Shown one piece after another: positions 22,456 to 36,460 of a stretch of DNA of 64,000 nucleotides. The first letter of the stretch is position 1, and each line of letters opens with the position of its first letter. The notes beneath the pieces are model-generated. The model did no database searches and was not told the DNA's origin. It saw nothing but the letters and a program-made list of their open reading frames with translations. The position numbers and the translations under genes were made by a program. The DNA is taken from NCBI GenBank assembly GCA_023101885.1, contig JALPQD010000223.1:2529866-2593865 (forward strand). The letters are read 5' to 3'. The stretch comes from Typhlomys cinereus (lineage: Eukaryota > Chordata > Mammalia > Rodentia > Platacanthomyidae).

Positions 22456-24500
22456 TACTTTGCTCATACAACAGATGAGAAAGAAAAAAGGAACATCCTG
22501 ACACCATACTCATGGAATGGGGACTTGCTGGAGTATCTCTTCACTGAGATGTGGTATTGAATGCTATTGTGTCATGAGTTTTTCATTACCATTTGTCTGA
22601 ATCAATTGTTATCTGCTATCTGTAGATTTTTTTTCCAATATAAGAGCAGACATCAGCAGAAAATACATTCACAATTTAATAGTTGATTTTAAAATTTATA
22701 AGCCAAATTGTATCCTGAACAGCATAGCCAATAGACATCATATTCTCTCGGTTTTGTAATTTATTGTTAGAGTTTCCTTTGCATTTTATTTAACATTGCT
22801 GCTAAAAATAACATTTTTGTTAAAAAATTATTTTTAAAACATATCTATTTTTTAAAAGAAATGTATCCCCTTGATATTAGATATATTTAAGTTATTAAAT
22901 ATTTTCAGAGACAGATTGGGATGGAAGCCATTTTTGAGATCTATAATAGCTAAACTAATAAAAGTTTCTTTTAAACTTCTTTATGTGGCTTGACAAAAAT
23001 GTTAAAGGTAGGTGTTAAAATAACCTTAAAAAAATATGATGACCATATCTGTACCTACATGGTTCCTGACCACAGTGGGAGCTAATGAGGATCTGTTACA
23101 CACATTCTGAGACAGGAAGTGCTCCCACCAGCCAAACACAGGTGTATTTCTTACCTCCAAAATATTTCTGATTCATTTAGAGTTGCAGGTGAGATTAACT
23201 ACAGTTACCCAAAGGAAGACATGTTTAAGATAGTGCCAGTCTTCTGATACTTCTAGATCTTCCACAGTCCTTTTCTAAAATGTTAGTTTTGAAGCATTCC
23301 TTGGAGTTTGCCCTGTGTGGCTCATACCCATCTCACAGCCTGTGAATTCAAAGAGGCTGTGGGCACCAGCAGTGTATAGTATCCAGGCTGAGCTGCCCAT
23401 AGTGGTATCCTGTTGTCATGTACTAATTCTTTATAAACACATCTTATTTGAATTTAATCCGCTTAGTTTTGCTTGATTTCCCCCAAAACATTAGGAAGAG
23501 CATCATGGTGATGGTGGAAGAACTTGGAAGGAATAGCATCCTATGCACGTGTGCTTGAGTGGTTGAGCATAATCTTGATTGTGGACCAGCTGCAAAATGT
23601 TAATAATTTTATGGATTCCTTTAAGTTAATAATTTTATGAATTCCTTTAAGTTACCTACATACTCTGTAGGTAACCAGCTTATTTTATTCAATTCTTATT
23701 CAGTTGTACTGAGATTATAAATAAAATTGCATTTAAGCAGGCATTTTTATTAAAAAAACGTTTCTAAAATGACATTGCTGTGTGTACCCTTTAGACCCAA
23801 ACCAGAAACTTTGGGTTTAACGTTCATTTGAGCTAATTAGTAATGGGTAACACAAACTTGACGGTACTCAAAAGCTACTAACTTACTTTAGACTTGTATT
23901 CCACATTATTAATTGTAGCCTTGTGCTGGGGGATAAGTTGTATTATTTTACATATAGAAAACAAAAAGAAATAATTATTATACCATGGTGCAGCAGTACA
24001 GCTAGGTTGTAAACAGTGCAATAGCTTTTGACATCGAAACCCTGTCTCCTTTCCTGGCCAACTTTAAGAACAAAATACAGGACTTTTGGCTGCTTCTTTG
24101 ATGTCAGGATTATTCCATATGGTCCTTGTGAGGAACATTTGTTCCTCATGTATACATTTTATTTTTCTACTTGTGTAGAAAGCTTAGTCAAAAGTGGAAA
24201 ATTTAGTGTTTATAAGAAAAATTGTTTCCCAGAACTCTAACATTCTTACTACCAAAGTGAAAGTCTGCATGAATATGCTCCAAATCATTAGTATTCAGTA
24301 CTCTGTTATATAGTACGTGAAATCAGTTTACAGAATACATTTAATATATTTAATTTCTTTGTACATATACAGAGTATGGTATTTGAGTATGCAATCTGTG
24401 TTTTATCTTGTTCTTCGGTGATAGAATATTAAACATGTTATGGAAATATAGATGATTGCTTTGAAAGGGAAATTATGAAAATAAAACCCGGAATTACATA
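22456..24500 (+). other. NAPG: NAPG 3' UTR with several poly(A) signals
   Basis: AT-rich sequence follows the stop. AATAAA at 22957-22962 gives a short 3' UTR of about 0.5 kb. Further AATAAA hexamers near 23720 and at 24480-24485 could give longer ones. The stretch is unusually free of recognisable repeats compared with the introns. The short form is likely; the extended end is inference. Confidence 0.6.
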
Positions 24501-25984
24501 AATGTGATTATTTCTATTTTGTTTTGCTTGTTCATTTTCTTCCTGAGGACACATTCTCTTGATTATGTATATGACCTCAGCTGTATTTTAGAGTATTTTC
24601 CTCCGTCTGCAATTGTACTTTCTGGTCTGTGGGAATCAGATACCTTTAGGAAGTTACATTATTTGAACTTTTCAGTATCAGTCATTTAGTTGTTGTAATA
24701 CTGTTGTAAAGTCTGTTGCCTGGTGAGAGAGAAGACTTAAATTTGTTAATACATCTTGGATGTGGTAAAACTTAATGATTGAGAGAAAAAAAACCACTGA
24801 AAAGTTATTGTTTTTTGAGACATAATTAGCACGTGAACTACTAACCAGGCTTGTCTACAATTAACTAGACATCATCATATAACTTTATCTCTGATACTCA
24901 GAGTGGAAATTGATAATTTAAATGTAAGAGAAGTAAAACAAGTAATCCGAGATGTGGACTCCAGCTCCCATCCCACTGCTGTTCCATCTTTCAGTTAGGT
25001 AAGCGGTCCTGGCAGCCGTGCCCTCTAGCTGAGTGCTCTAGATCAGAGAGCAGAGGCTGCAACCCCCTTCTAGCCTGAGCGAGACTGCATATAGAGCGAG
25101 GACTCCAGCTCTCAAACCACAGCTATTCTTGTGGCTAGGCAGGCCATCCTGACTGCCACACGCTGTAATGAAGCAGAGGTTGCAACCCCCTTTCCCAGTG
25201 CAAGCCAAGATGTGTCCTTAAGTACATGCAAGCAGATTATGGAGTTCAGCTCCCGTCCCTTGCTGTGTCTCAAGGCCTGAGTGCTCCACACCCCTCTCTC
25301 TTACCCTTTGCTAATCATTAAAAAACCCTCCAAGAATTCAATAGAAGTCACAGAAACCACAAGTCAGACACAAGTCGAGCAGCACTATACAACTGAAATC
25401 TTTCCATTCAGCAGAAGGGAATCTTTGCATTCATAATCCCGAGATAAGTATCCATTTTATTTTCCTTTCAATTTCAATGTATAGACACCCAGTTTAAGAT
25501 TTCTATAGAGCACACTCAAAGCCTCATATACCCACCACTCAGGGTCTGAACCACTCATCCTCACACATCTCTAAGGATCTAAAAGTGGCCACATGGTCCC
25601 ATCCTATTTTATAGTCTAAAACTGCTTTGATACTTAATCAAATCTCACATAATAAACCTTGATACCCAATCTTAAACCTCTCAGTCAAAACTAGACCAAA
25701 ACTCTACCACCCCCTTAACCAGAGCAGGGATAACATACTTTTTAGGCATTATAGTTAGCCTATGTATGCAACAACACTGAAGGACCCCAGACTGATATCT
25801 TTAACATTCAGGAAAACAGTTGTAATAGCTGTCCAGGTGTGTAATTCTGGCTGACTCAAAAAAGTCAAAAACACACCTAAGAAAGGTACTAGAGATCAAA
25901 CACGAAATGGCAAGTCACACTATAAATCCATAAGATACAACACAACCAAGGCACAAAATCTACAAAAATAATCCAACAACCAAG

Positions 25985-26755
25985 ATAATGATTTTGAAAA
26001 CTTGATTAATATGATTCAAGCAATGAAAGAGGAAACCCGAGAAGAGTTAAATAATCACATGGTTCAATATGAACAGGAACACAGCCAGCACCTGTGTGGG
26101 ATGGAAAAAATGCAGTTGGAAAAAATCTCATGGAAATTAAACTTGAAATTGAAGCAAGCTAATTATAACCCAAAACTCAGCAGAGAGCCTTACCAACAGA
26201 AAAAACAGCACAAAATAGTATATCAGAACTAGAAGACAAGATGGCAGAACAAATTTGTTCAATGAAAGAGGTTGAAAAAGCCAAAAAAGCACTTGAAGAT
26301 GCCAAGTCTGCCCATTCATGGAATCTCAGAACAAGAAACAAGATTTTTCACACTATCATTAACAAAATATTTTCTACATCTAAGTAAAGAGATCCCCATC
26401 CAAGTACAAGAGGCATATCGCACACCAATCAGACATGATTAAAACAGTAACTCACCATGGCAAATAATAGTCAAAACACTATAGATACATGGCAAAGAGA
26501 AAAGGCTATAGAGAAAAACCAGTCACATTCAAAGGTAAGCTTATGAATATAATAGCTCATTTTGTAGTGGAAACAGTAAAAGCCAGAAGAGCTTGGAGAG
26601 GTGAATTTCAAGTCATGAATGAAGAGAAAGGCCACCATAATGACAAGCTGAATTCCTTCTTGACCACCAAACCAGGGCTCCAGAAGATGCTAAAAAGATA
26701 CTCAAGCTCAAAGGAAAGGACAAACATCCAAGAGGACAGAAGAGAAAAGTAATAC
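25985..26755 (+). pseudogene. Old L1 ORF1 remnant
   Basis: Translations in shifting frames match the young L1 ORF1. One frame gives MIQAMKEETREELNNHMVQY where the young copy has FNTMKEEIREELHNRINRFE. A later part gives VETVKARRAWRGEFQV and STTKPGLQKM-like sequence of the C-terminal RNA-binding domain. The frame is broken repeatedly. Confidence 0.85.
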
Positions 26756-27109
26756 TGACACAGTCTAAGCAAAGATATACATAAAAACACAAAACAGAAT
26801 GTGTCAGGAATCAATAGATGTTTCTCACTAATAACCCTAAATGTCAATGGACTTAACTCTCCAATCAAGAGAGAAAGTGTACAAACATGGATTTAAAACC
26901 ACAGCCATCAATCTGCTGCCTTCAGGAAACACATCTCACTAAAACAATACATTCTTAGAATAAAAGGGTAGTCACAGGTACTGTAAACTAACAGAACAAG
27001 GAAACAAGTGGGAGTAGCAATTCCAGCATCAGAAAAAAATAGACCTTGAGCAAAAAGAAATATAAGAGACACAGAAAACACACCTAAGAAAGGTACTAGA
27101 GATCAAACA

Positions 27110-28403
<1,294 letters not shown>

Positions 28404-29048
28404 AAGAGACACAGAAGGATATTAATATATTAGTCAAAGGAAAATTCATCAGGAAGACTTCACAGTACTAGATGTATATACACCTGATACAGGCTTACCC
28501 ATATTTAACACCACAGCATCTAAAACGATAAATCAACCCCAAAATGTTCATTAGGGACTTCAACACCCCACTCTCACCATTGGATAGTTCAACAGGCCAA
28601 AAATTGAACAGAAACATACTGGAGCTGAATCAGACTACAACCCAAATGGACTCAACCCATTTCTAATGAAACTTTCATCCTAAATCAAGGAATACATGCT
28701 CTTTTCAGCAGCCCATGGAACTTCCTCTAAAATAGACTACATATAGAATCACAAAGCAAGTCTCCACATATACAGGAAAGTTAGACATCCATAACAAAGC
28801 AAGTGATAGAAAATACACAATTTCTTGGAAACTAAAAACCGAGAAATGGGTTCAGAAAGAAATCAAAAAGGAAATTCAAGATTTCCAAGAAGTGAACAAT
28901 AATGAAAACATAGCATATCAAAACCTCTGGGACGCAATGAAGGCTGTTCTCAGAGGAATGTTTCTAGCACTCAATGCCTATATCAAAAAGATGGAAAAAT
29001 CACAAGTAAATAACTTAACAATGCAACTTAAAACTTTAGAGAGACAAG

Positions 29049-29302
29049 GGAGATCTAGTCCCTCATGGTCCTCTAGTGCCATGAGTCTGTTTCTTGTTCC
29101 TTGCTTCTCATGAATTCCATGCCTAGGCACTGTGAGTTCTCATGAGCTCCCTAGCCCCTCATGGCACTCTAGTGCCATGAGCTTTGCTTCATTTCTGCTT
29201 CTCATGGAGTGTCCTAGCCCCTCTTGGCACTCCACGTTTGGAGTCCATGAGTTCCAACCTTTCTCTTCTCTAATAAACTACCTTAATCCTCTTCGGGGGG
29301 GG
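29049..29302 (+). mobile_element. Retroposed LTR-derived RNA with oligo(G) end
   Basis: A 254-bp insert in old L1 ORF2 bounded by an exact 17-bp duplication, aactttagagagacaag, at 29032-29048 and 29303-29319. It resembles the part downstream of the TATA box in the LTR-like units at 62075-62290 and 62850-62960. It has internal near-repeats of cctcatggcactctagtgcc and AATAAA at 29272-29277, with cttaatcctcttc after it. Where a poly(A) tail is expected it has eight Gs (29295-29302). The long duplication argues for L1-type insertion and not LTR integration. Confidence 0.7.
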
Positions 29303-29330
29303 AACTTTAGAGAGACAAGAACAAGCCCAA

Positions 29331-29543
29331 GGGGCTGGAGAGGTGGCTCAGGGATTAAGCCTCTGCCTTGCAGGCTGAAGGTCCTGAGTTTGGATCCCAG
29401 ATCCCACGTATAGACGCCAGGTGGAAGCGGGGACAGCCTGAGCTTCTGGTCCTGGTAGGGCGGAGCCTGTGAATCCCGGGGCAGAAGGAGGTGGAGGCGT
29501 CCATGGTGGTTCGCGAGTTCGTCCGTGGTTCTACACATACACA

Positions 29544-29586
<43 letters not shown>

Positions 29587-29625
29587 GTGCGCGCGCACAT
29601 ACACACACATGCGCACAGTTGAATA

Positions 29626-29660
<35 letters not shown>
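29331..29660 (+). mobile_element. tRNA-derived SINE with CA and TAA tail
   Basis: Same family as 17232-17545: head ggggctggagaggtggctca, B box gagtttggatcc, GC-rich body with ggtcctggtagggcggagcc, then a (CA)n tract and about 12 TAA units. An exact 14-bp target-site duplication aagaacaagcccaa lies at 29317-29330 and 29661-29674. Its left copy overlaps the duplication of the LTR-derived insert, so the SINE landed later. Confidence 0.93.
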
Positions 29661-29662
<2 letters not shown>

Positions 29663-30299
29663 GAACAAGCCCAAAAGCAGTAAAAAAGCAGAGATGGGGA
29701 AAATCAGGAAATATCTGAAATTGAGATAAGGAAAAGAGATAACCAAACCAAGAGTTAGTTCTTTAAAAAAAAAATAACAAGATTGATAAAATCTTAGCCA
29801 AATTAACCAAAACCAAAAGAGAGAAAATCCAAATTAATAAAATTAGTGATGAAAATGAAGCTATTACAATTGATACCAAGGAAATTTAGAGAATTATAAG
29901 GTCATATTTCCAAAACTTATACTCCACAGTTTGATAATCAGAAAGAAATGAATGAACTTCTTACCAAAACTGAATAAGAATGAAATGAATTATCTAAAGA
30001 TAATTTAAAGAACAATTAACACCACTACTTCTTAAACTGTTCCATAAAATTGCAAGGAAGGAACACTTCCAAACTGTTTCAACAAAGCTACCATTACACT
30101 AATCCCAAAACCAAATAAAGATGCAATAAAAAATGAAAACTATAGGTCAATCTCATTGATGAACATAGATTCTCAACAAAATTTTAGCAAACTGAATTCA
30201 GAAACACATCAAAAGGATCATTGACCATAATCAAGTAGGATTTATTCCAGGAACACAAGTTTGGTTCAATATGCACAAATCAACAAATGAAATCCATCT

Positions 30300-30650
30300 C
30301 TACTAGTTTCTCTTATCTGTTGCTGAGAGAGAGAACCCAAAGTCAAGCAATTTAAGGGAGATTTATTTAGCTTATGGTTTCAGAGGAGAGAGACAGTTTT
30401 TATGGCAGATGCAGCATGGCTGGCTGGCAGAAACTGTAGACAGGCGACTTCACACCCCTGAGACTGAGAACTGCAAGACAGCTTGCAGTAAAAACAGACT
30501 TCTCCAGGAGGTAGGGTGAGACTAATCCATCTCAAGGCCCACCACACCCATGACCACCTTCCTCCAACAAGGCTCCACCTCTCAAAGGTGCCATAACTCT
30601 CCCAAACACATGAGACTATAAGTAATACATTTCAAACTATGACACTATCA
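30300..30650 (-). mobile_element. hAT-like MITE inserted in old L1
   Basis: Interrupts ORF2 between gaaatccatc and catataaacaaatcc. It starts like the complement of the 45323-45787 element (tctgttgctgagagagagaa, cccaaagtcaagcaatttaa, gggagatttattt). It contains atggctggctggcagaaact and ccatgaccaccttcctccaa. No coding capacity. Similarity in layout to rodent URR1-type hAT MITEs is from memory and untested. Confidence 0.6.
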
Positions 30651-31497
30651 TATAAACAAATCCAAGGATCAAAACCACATGATACTCTCAATAGATGCAG
30701 ACAAGATCCAAGATCCCTTTATGATCAAAGCCCTGAAGAGAACTGGAATGGAAGGAACTTTTATCAACATAATAAAGGCCATATATAACAAGCCGATAGC
30801 AAGGATCATTCTAAATGGTGAAAAACTTTGGATTCCTACTTTGATCAGGAATGAGGCAAATCTATCCATTCTCACCACTTCTATTCAATAATGTATTTGA
30901 AGTCTTAGCTAGAGTCATAAGACAAGAGAAGGAGATAATTTTGCAGATGACATGTTTCTATACCTCAGAGAAACCTCCAAAAACGTCACCAGCAAATTCC
31001 TGGAATTGATACATAAGCTCAGCAGAGAGGCAGGTTACAAAATCAATGCTCAAAAATCAATGGTTTTTTAATAAATCAGGGGTGAAAAAAAATTCCTAAG
31101 AGAAACAATTTCATTTACCATAGTCCCTAAAAAAATGAAATATCTTGGTATAAATCTAATCAAGAATGTGAGAGACCTGTATAACGAAATCTTTGAAACC
31201 CTAAAGAGCCCTTCCCCACCCAGCTCCGCCGGCCAGGACGCGCGCGCGTGGTCCAGCCGGGCCTGCATCTGCGACCTAGGTAAGCTCTGCCCGCGCCCGT
31301 CCACCAGAACCCCAGGTCAGCCGAAGGTACCCAGCTCCTACCCCACCATCCAGCCTGAGCTGCGCGCAGGGCCGAGGGACGAGGAGGACCTCCCCCTGCG
31401 CCCGGGCCCTGCCCCAGCTCCCCCTGCCCACTCCCAGAACCCCAGGCCAAATAATTCAATTTAGTGAAATTGAAAGATCTTAAGAGTTAAAACGACA

Positions 31498-32499
31498 ATG
31501 CCAAAGTCAAAGTGCAAATCCATGAGAAGCAACACTCAAGTAAACAAATTTCCCACTGAAGGAATTAATCCCATAATGTTAGACTCCAACCAGAACAAAC
31601 CCACGGAAAATGGCCAAGAAAGCCTGACCCAGGATAAGGACTTTCAAAAAATGATCATTACCATGTTCAATACTACAAAAGAGGAAATCCGGGAGGAATT
31701 ACATAATCGAATCAATTGCTTTGAAGAGGAACACAACAGACACTTGGAGGAGTTGAGAAAAACAGTGCAAGAAACAAAAACTGGCATAGAGCAGTTAAAA
31801 CAGACTCAAGAAGAGTTTAAAACTGAGCTACAAGAAAAGTTATCTTCAACCCAGAACTCCACAGAGAGTCTTATCAACAGAACTAATGAAGCAGAAAACA
31901 GAATTTCAGACCTTGAAGATAAAGTGGGAGTACTAACCAGCTCAATGGAAGAGGTTGTTAAAGCCAAAAAGATACTTGAGAGAAATATCCAAGAGATATG
32001 GGACACCCTGAAGAAGCCTAACATGCATATTCATGGAATACCAGAGCAAGAATCTCAAAATACCACCCCTGAGGAAATTTTTCAAATGATCATCAAGGAA
32101 AACTTTCCTCATATAAAAAAAGAGAGGCCCATCCATATACAAGAGGCATTCTGCATCCCAAACAGATACGACCAAAACAGAAGCACCCCATGGCAAATAA
32201 TAGTTAAAACACTCCACATTCAAGATAAAGAACTGGTGCTGAGAGCTTCAAGGGAGAAAAAACAAGTCACTTTTAAAGGTAAACCTATTAAAATAACAAA
32301 TGATTTCTCAGTTGAAAAAGTAAAAGCAAGAAGAGCTTGGAGAGACATACTTCAAGTATTGAATGAGCAAAAATGTCAACCCAGGCTGATTTACCCTGCA
32401 AAACTCTCCGTCATGATTGAGGGAGAAAGAAAAATCTTCCAGCACAAAGACAACTTGAAGGGACACATGTCCACCAAACCAGGCCTTCAAAAATGCTAG
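31498..32499 (+). CDS. L1 ORF1 protein, C-terminally truncated
   Basis: 333 aa starting MPKSKCKSMRSNTQVNKFPT. A long coiled-coil region (residues about 50-155) precedes an RRM-type region and the C-terminal RNA-binding domain (VKARRAWRDILQVLNEQKCQ). Compared with the 356-aa copy at 54574-55644 it ends in GLQKC because one base is missing in cttcaaaaatgctag. ORF1p normally trimerises and coats L1 RNA as a chaperone. Likely non-functional now, but the body is well kept. Confidence 0.9.
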   Translation: MPKSKCKSMRSNTQVNKFPTEGINPIMLDSNQNKPTENGQESLTQDKDFQKMIITMFNTTKEEIREELHNRINCFEEEHNRHLEELRKTVQETKTGIEQLKQTQEEFKTELQEKLSSTQNSTESLINRTNEAENRISDLEDKVGVLTSSMEEVVKAKKILERNIQEIWDTLKKPNMHIHGIPEQESQNTTPEEIFQMIIKENFPHIKKERPIHIQEAFCIPNRYDQNRSTPWQIIVKTLHIQDKELVLRASREKKQVTFKGKPIKITNDFSVEKVKARRAWRDILQVLNEQKCQPRLIYPAKLSVMIEGERKIFQHKDNLKGHMSTKPGLQKC

Positions 32500-32611
32500 A
32501 AATGATACTCAAGAGTGAAGAAAAAAACAGGCATATCCAGGAGAACAGAAGGCAAGTATAACACCATTAAAAGCGAAGCAATATACTTATAAAAACTACT
32601 AAACATAATAA

Positions 32612-35600
32612 ATGTCTGGAATTAAAAATAGTTTCTCCATTATAACACTAAATGTTAATGGAATTAATTCACCGATCAAGAGACACAGATTACAAACTTG
32701 GATTAAAAATCACAATCCATCAATCTGCTGCCTGCAGGAAACACATCTCACCACAAAAGATAGGCACGCTCTAAAAATAAAAGGCTGGTCAACAATTCTA
32801 CAAGCCAATGGAAGCAGAAAACAGGCAGGGGTAGCCAGTATGCTATCAGAAAAAGTGGACTTCAAACCAAAGAAAATTATAAGAGACACGGATGAATACT
32901 ACATTTTAGTCACAGGTACAATTCACCAGGAAGACTTCACAATACTGAACATATATGCACCCAATACGGGCCCCTCCACATTCATTAAGAAAACCCTACA
33001 GCGTCTAAAGCAAGAAATCAACCCCCAAACGATAATTCTTGGGGACTTCAATACCGTCCTCTCAACATGGGATAGATCAGCAGGTCAAAAGCTTAACAGA
33101 GACACTTTGGACCTTAATCAAACCCTTAAAGAAATGGACCTTACAGATCTCTATCAAACTTTTCACCCACGTGCCAAAGAATACACATTTTTCTCAGCAG
33201 CACATGTAACTTTCTCCAAAATAGATCACATACTTGGGTCACAAAACGAATCTACACATATACAGAAAGTTGAAATTCTAACCTGTGCCCTATCAGACCA
33301 CCACAGCCTAAAGCTGGACATCCACAACACATCAAACAAGAGAAAATACACTAACTCCTGGAAACTTAACAATATGATGCTGAATGAGAACTGGATTCAG
33401 GAAGAAATTAAAAAGGAAATTCGAGATTTCCTGAAAGTGAATGATAATGAAAATACAACTTACCAAAATCTCTGGGACACAATGAAAGCTATTCTAAGAG
33501 GTAAGTTCATAGCTCTTAATGCCTACATCAAAAAAAATGGAAACATCAGAAATAAACAGCTTAACAATGCAGCTTAAAGCTTTAGAGAAACTAGAGCAAT
33601 CTGATTCCAAAAGTAGTAGAAGAGAGGAGATTAGCAAAATAAGGGGAGAAATATCTGAAATCGAGATTAAGAAAAAGATAGAAAAAATCAACCAGTCAAA
33701 AAGCTGGTTCTTTGAAAAAATCAATAAGATTGATACACCCCTAGCTAAATTAAGCAAAAGCAGGAGAGAGAAAACCCAAATTAACAAAATTAGAAATGAA
33801 CATGGAGTTATCACTACTGATACCCAAGAAATCCAGAGAATTATAACATCATATTTCAAAAACTTATACTCTGTGAAGTTTGACAACACAAAAGAGATGG
33901 ATGAATTTCTAAGTAAACACAACTTACCTAAATTGAATCAGGAAGTTGTGAATTATTTAAATAGTCCTATAACATGTAAGGAAATTGAGGAAGTAATCTC
34001 GAATCTTCCCACCAAAAAATGTCCTGGACCAGATGGATTCAGCACAGAGTTCTACCAGATATTTAAGGAGTTAATAACACCAATACTCCTTAAACTGTTC
34101 CATCAAATAGCAAAGGAAGGAACACTACCAAATTCCTTCTATGAAGCTAATATCGTTTTAATCCCAAAACCTAATAAAGACTCACTTAAAAAAGAAAACT
34201 ATAGGCTGATCTCTCTGATGAACACAGACGGAAAGATTCTCAACAAAGTTTTAGCAAATCGGATTCAAAACCATATCAAAAAGATCATTCACGGGGACCA
34301 AGTAGGCTTCATCCCCGGCACACAAGGTTGGTTCAACATACGCAAATCAATAAATGTAATTCATCATGTAAACCAGTCCAAAGTCCAAGACCACATGATA
34401 CTCTCGATAGATGCAGAAAAAGCTTTTGACAAGATCCAACAGCCTTTTATGATCAAAACGCTAGAGACAGTAGGAATGGAAGGAACATTTATCAATATAA
34501 TAAAAGCTGTATTCAACAAGCCCACAGCAAGGATTATGCTTAATGGGGAACAATTGGAAGCATTCCCACTTCCATCAGGAACTAGACAAGGCTGTCCACT
34601 CTCACCACTTCTATTCAATATTGTACTTGAAGTCTTAGCTGAAGCCATAAGACAAGAAAGGGGCATAAGAGGGATTCAAATCGGCAAGGAAGAAGACAAG
34701 CTATCCCTATTTGCAGATGACATGATCTTATACCTGAGTGATCCCAAAAACTCCACCAGGAAGCTCCTGAACTAATTGAGAAGTTCAGCAGGGTGGCAGG
34801 ATACAAAATAAATGTGCAAAAATCAGAGGCCTTCCTATATGCCCAGAATGAAAGAAGTGAAAAAGCCTTGAGAGAAACAATCCCATTTACTATAGCTCCT
34901 AAAAAAATGGAATACCTTGGTATAAACCTAACCAAAGAGGTAAAAGACCTTTACAATGAAAACTTTAAAACCCTAACGAAAGAAATAGCAGAAGACACCA
35001 GAAGGTGGAAAGACCTCCCTTGTTCCTGGATTGGCAGAATCAACATCGTGAAAATGACCATCCTACCAAAGGCAATATACAAATTCATTGCTATACCAAT
35101 TAAAATCCCAAAGCAATTCTTCAAAGAAGTTGACCAAACAATCTCAAAATTCATATGGAGGCACAAAAGACCCAGGATAGCAAAGACAATCCTGAGTAAC
35201 AAAAACACTGCGGGAGGTATTACCATACCGAACCTTAGTCTATATTACAAATCCATAGTTATAAAAACAGCCTGGTACTGGCTCCAAAATAGACACACAG
35301 ATCAATGGATAAAGATAGAAGACCCAGATATAAGCCCACAAAATTACAGCCATTTGGTCTTTGACAAAGGGGCCCAAAGAATCCAATGGAAAAAGAACAG
35401 CATCTTCAACAAATGGTGCTGGCAAAACTGGATCTCCACATGCAGAAGATTAAAGCTGGACCCGTACTTGTCACCATGTACAAGACTTAATTCCAAATGG
35501 ATCAAGGACCTTGATATCAGGCCAGAGACTATAAAGACCATAGTTGAAAGGATAGGGAACTCCCTCGACCTGATTGAGCTAGGCCAACATTTCCTAAACA

Positions 35601-36460
35601 GACATCCAATGGCACAGTCACTGCTACCAACTCTCAACAGTTGGGATCTTGTGGAATTAAAGAGCTTCTGTTCAGATAAAGAGATTGTAACATGAACTCA
35701 AAGGCAACCCACAGAATGGGAGAAAATCTTCACTAACCACATATCTGATAGAGCTCTACTGTCCAGAGTGCACAAAGAACTTAGAAAACTCAAGGAAACC
35801 AATGGCCCAATTAAAAAATGGGCCTTGGAACTTAAAAGAAATTTTACCAGGGATGAAATTAAAATGTCTAACAAATATCTTAAAAAATGCTCCACTTCTT
35901 TAGCCATCAGGGAAATGCAAATCATAACTTCCCTGAGATATCATCTCACCCCGGTGAGGATGGCAAAAATCCACAATACAAACAACAACAAATGCTGGAG
36001 AGGATGTGGAGAGAGGGGAACTCTCCTACATTGCTGGTGGGAGTGCAGGCTCATACAGCCACTCTGGTGAGCCGTCTGGAGATTCTTAAAGAAATTAAAG
36101 ATTGAAATGCCATATGACCCTGCGATTCCACTTTTGGGTATAACCCCCCATACAGCAGAGGTTCACCTCGATAGCACAAGCATGACCATGTTCATAGGAG
36201 CACTGTTTACAGTAGCAAAGACATGGAATCAACCCAAATGTCCAACAGTTGGTGAGTGAATAAGGAAACTGTGGTACATCTATACAATGGAGTACTACTC
36301 AGCCATCAAAAATGATGAATTACTGGAATTTGCCGGGAAATGGATGTCATTAGAAACAATTATATTAAGTGAAGTATCACAGACCCAGAAAGTTAAGCAC
36401 CGTATGTGCTCCCTAAAAGTGGCTCCTAATACCAAACTCACCCAGCCCATCTTGAGACAC
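32612..36460 (+). pseudogene. L1 ORF2 (endonuclease-reverse transcriptase), broken
   Basis: Starts [20 protein letters not shown]. It has apurinic-endonuclease-type motifs CLQETHL and ILGDFNT, reverse transcriptase with [10 protein letters not shown] (34707-34736) and the cysteine-rich end [20 protein letters not shown] (35994-36053). Three main frames cover it: 32612-33577, 33519-34775 and 34793-35695, then a further piece. An extra A in an A-run near 33530 and a lost G near 34770 separate them. ORF2p would nick DNA and prime reverse transcription at the target. Confidence 0.93.
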
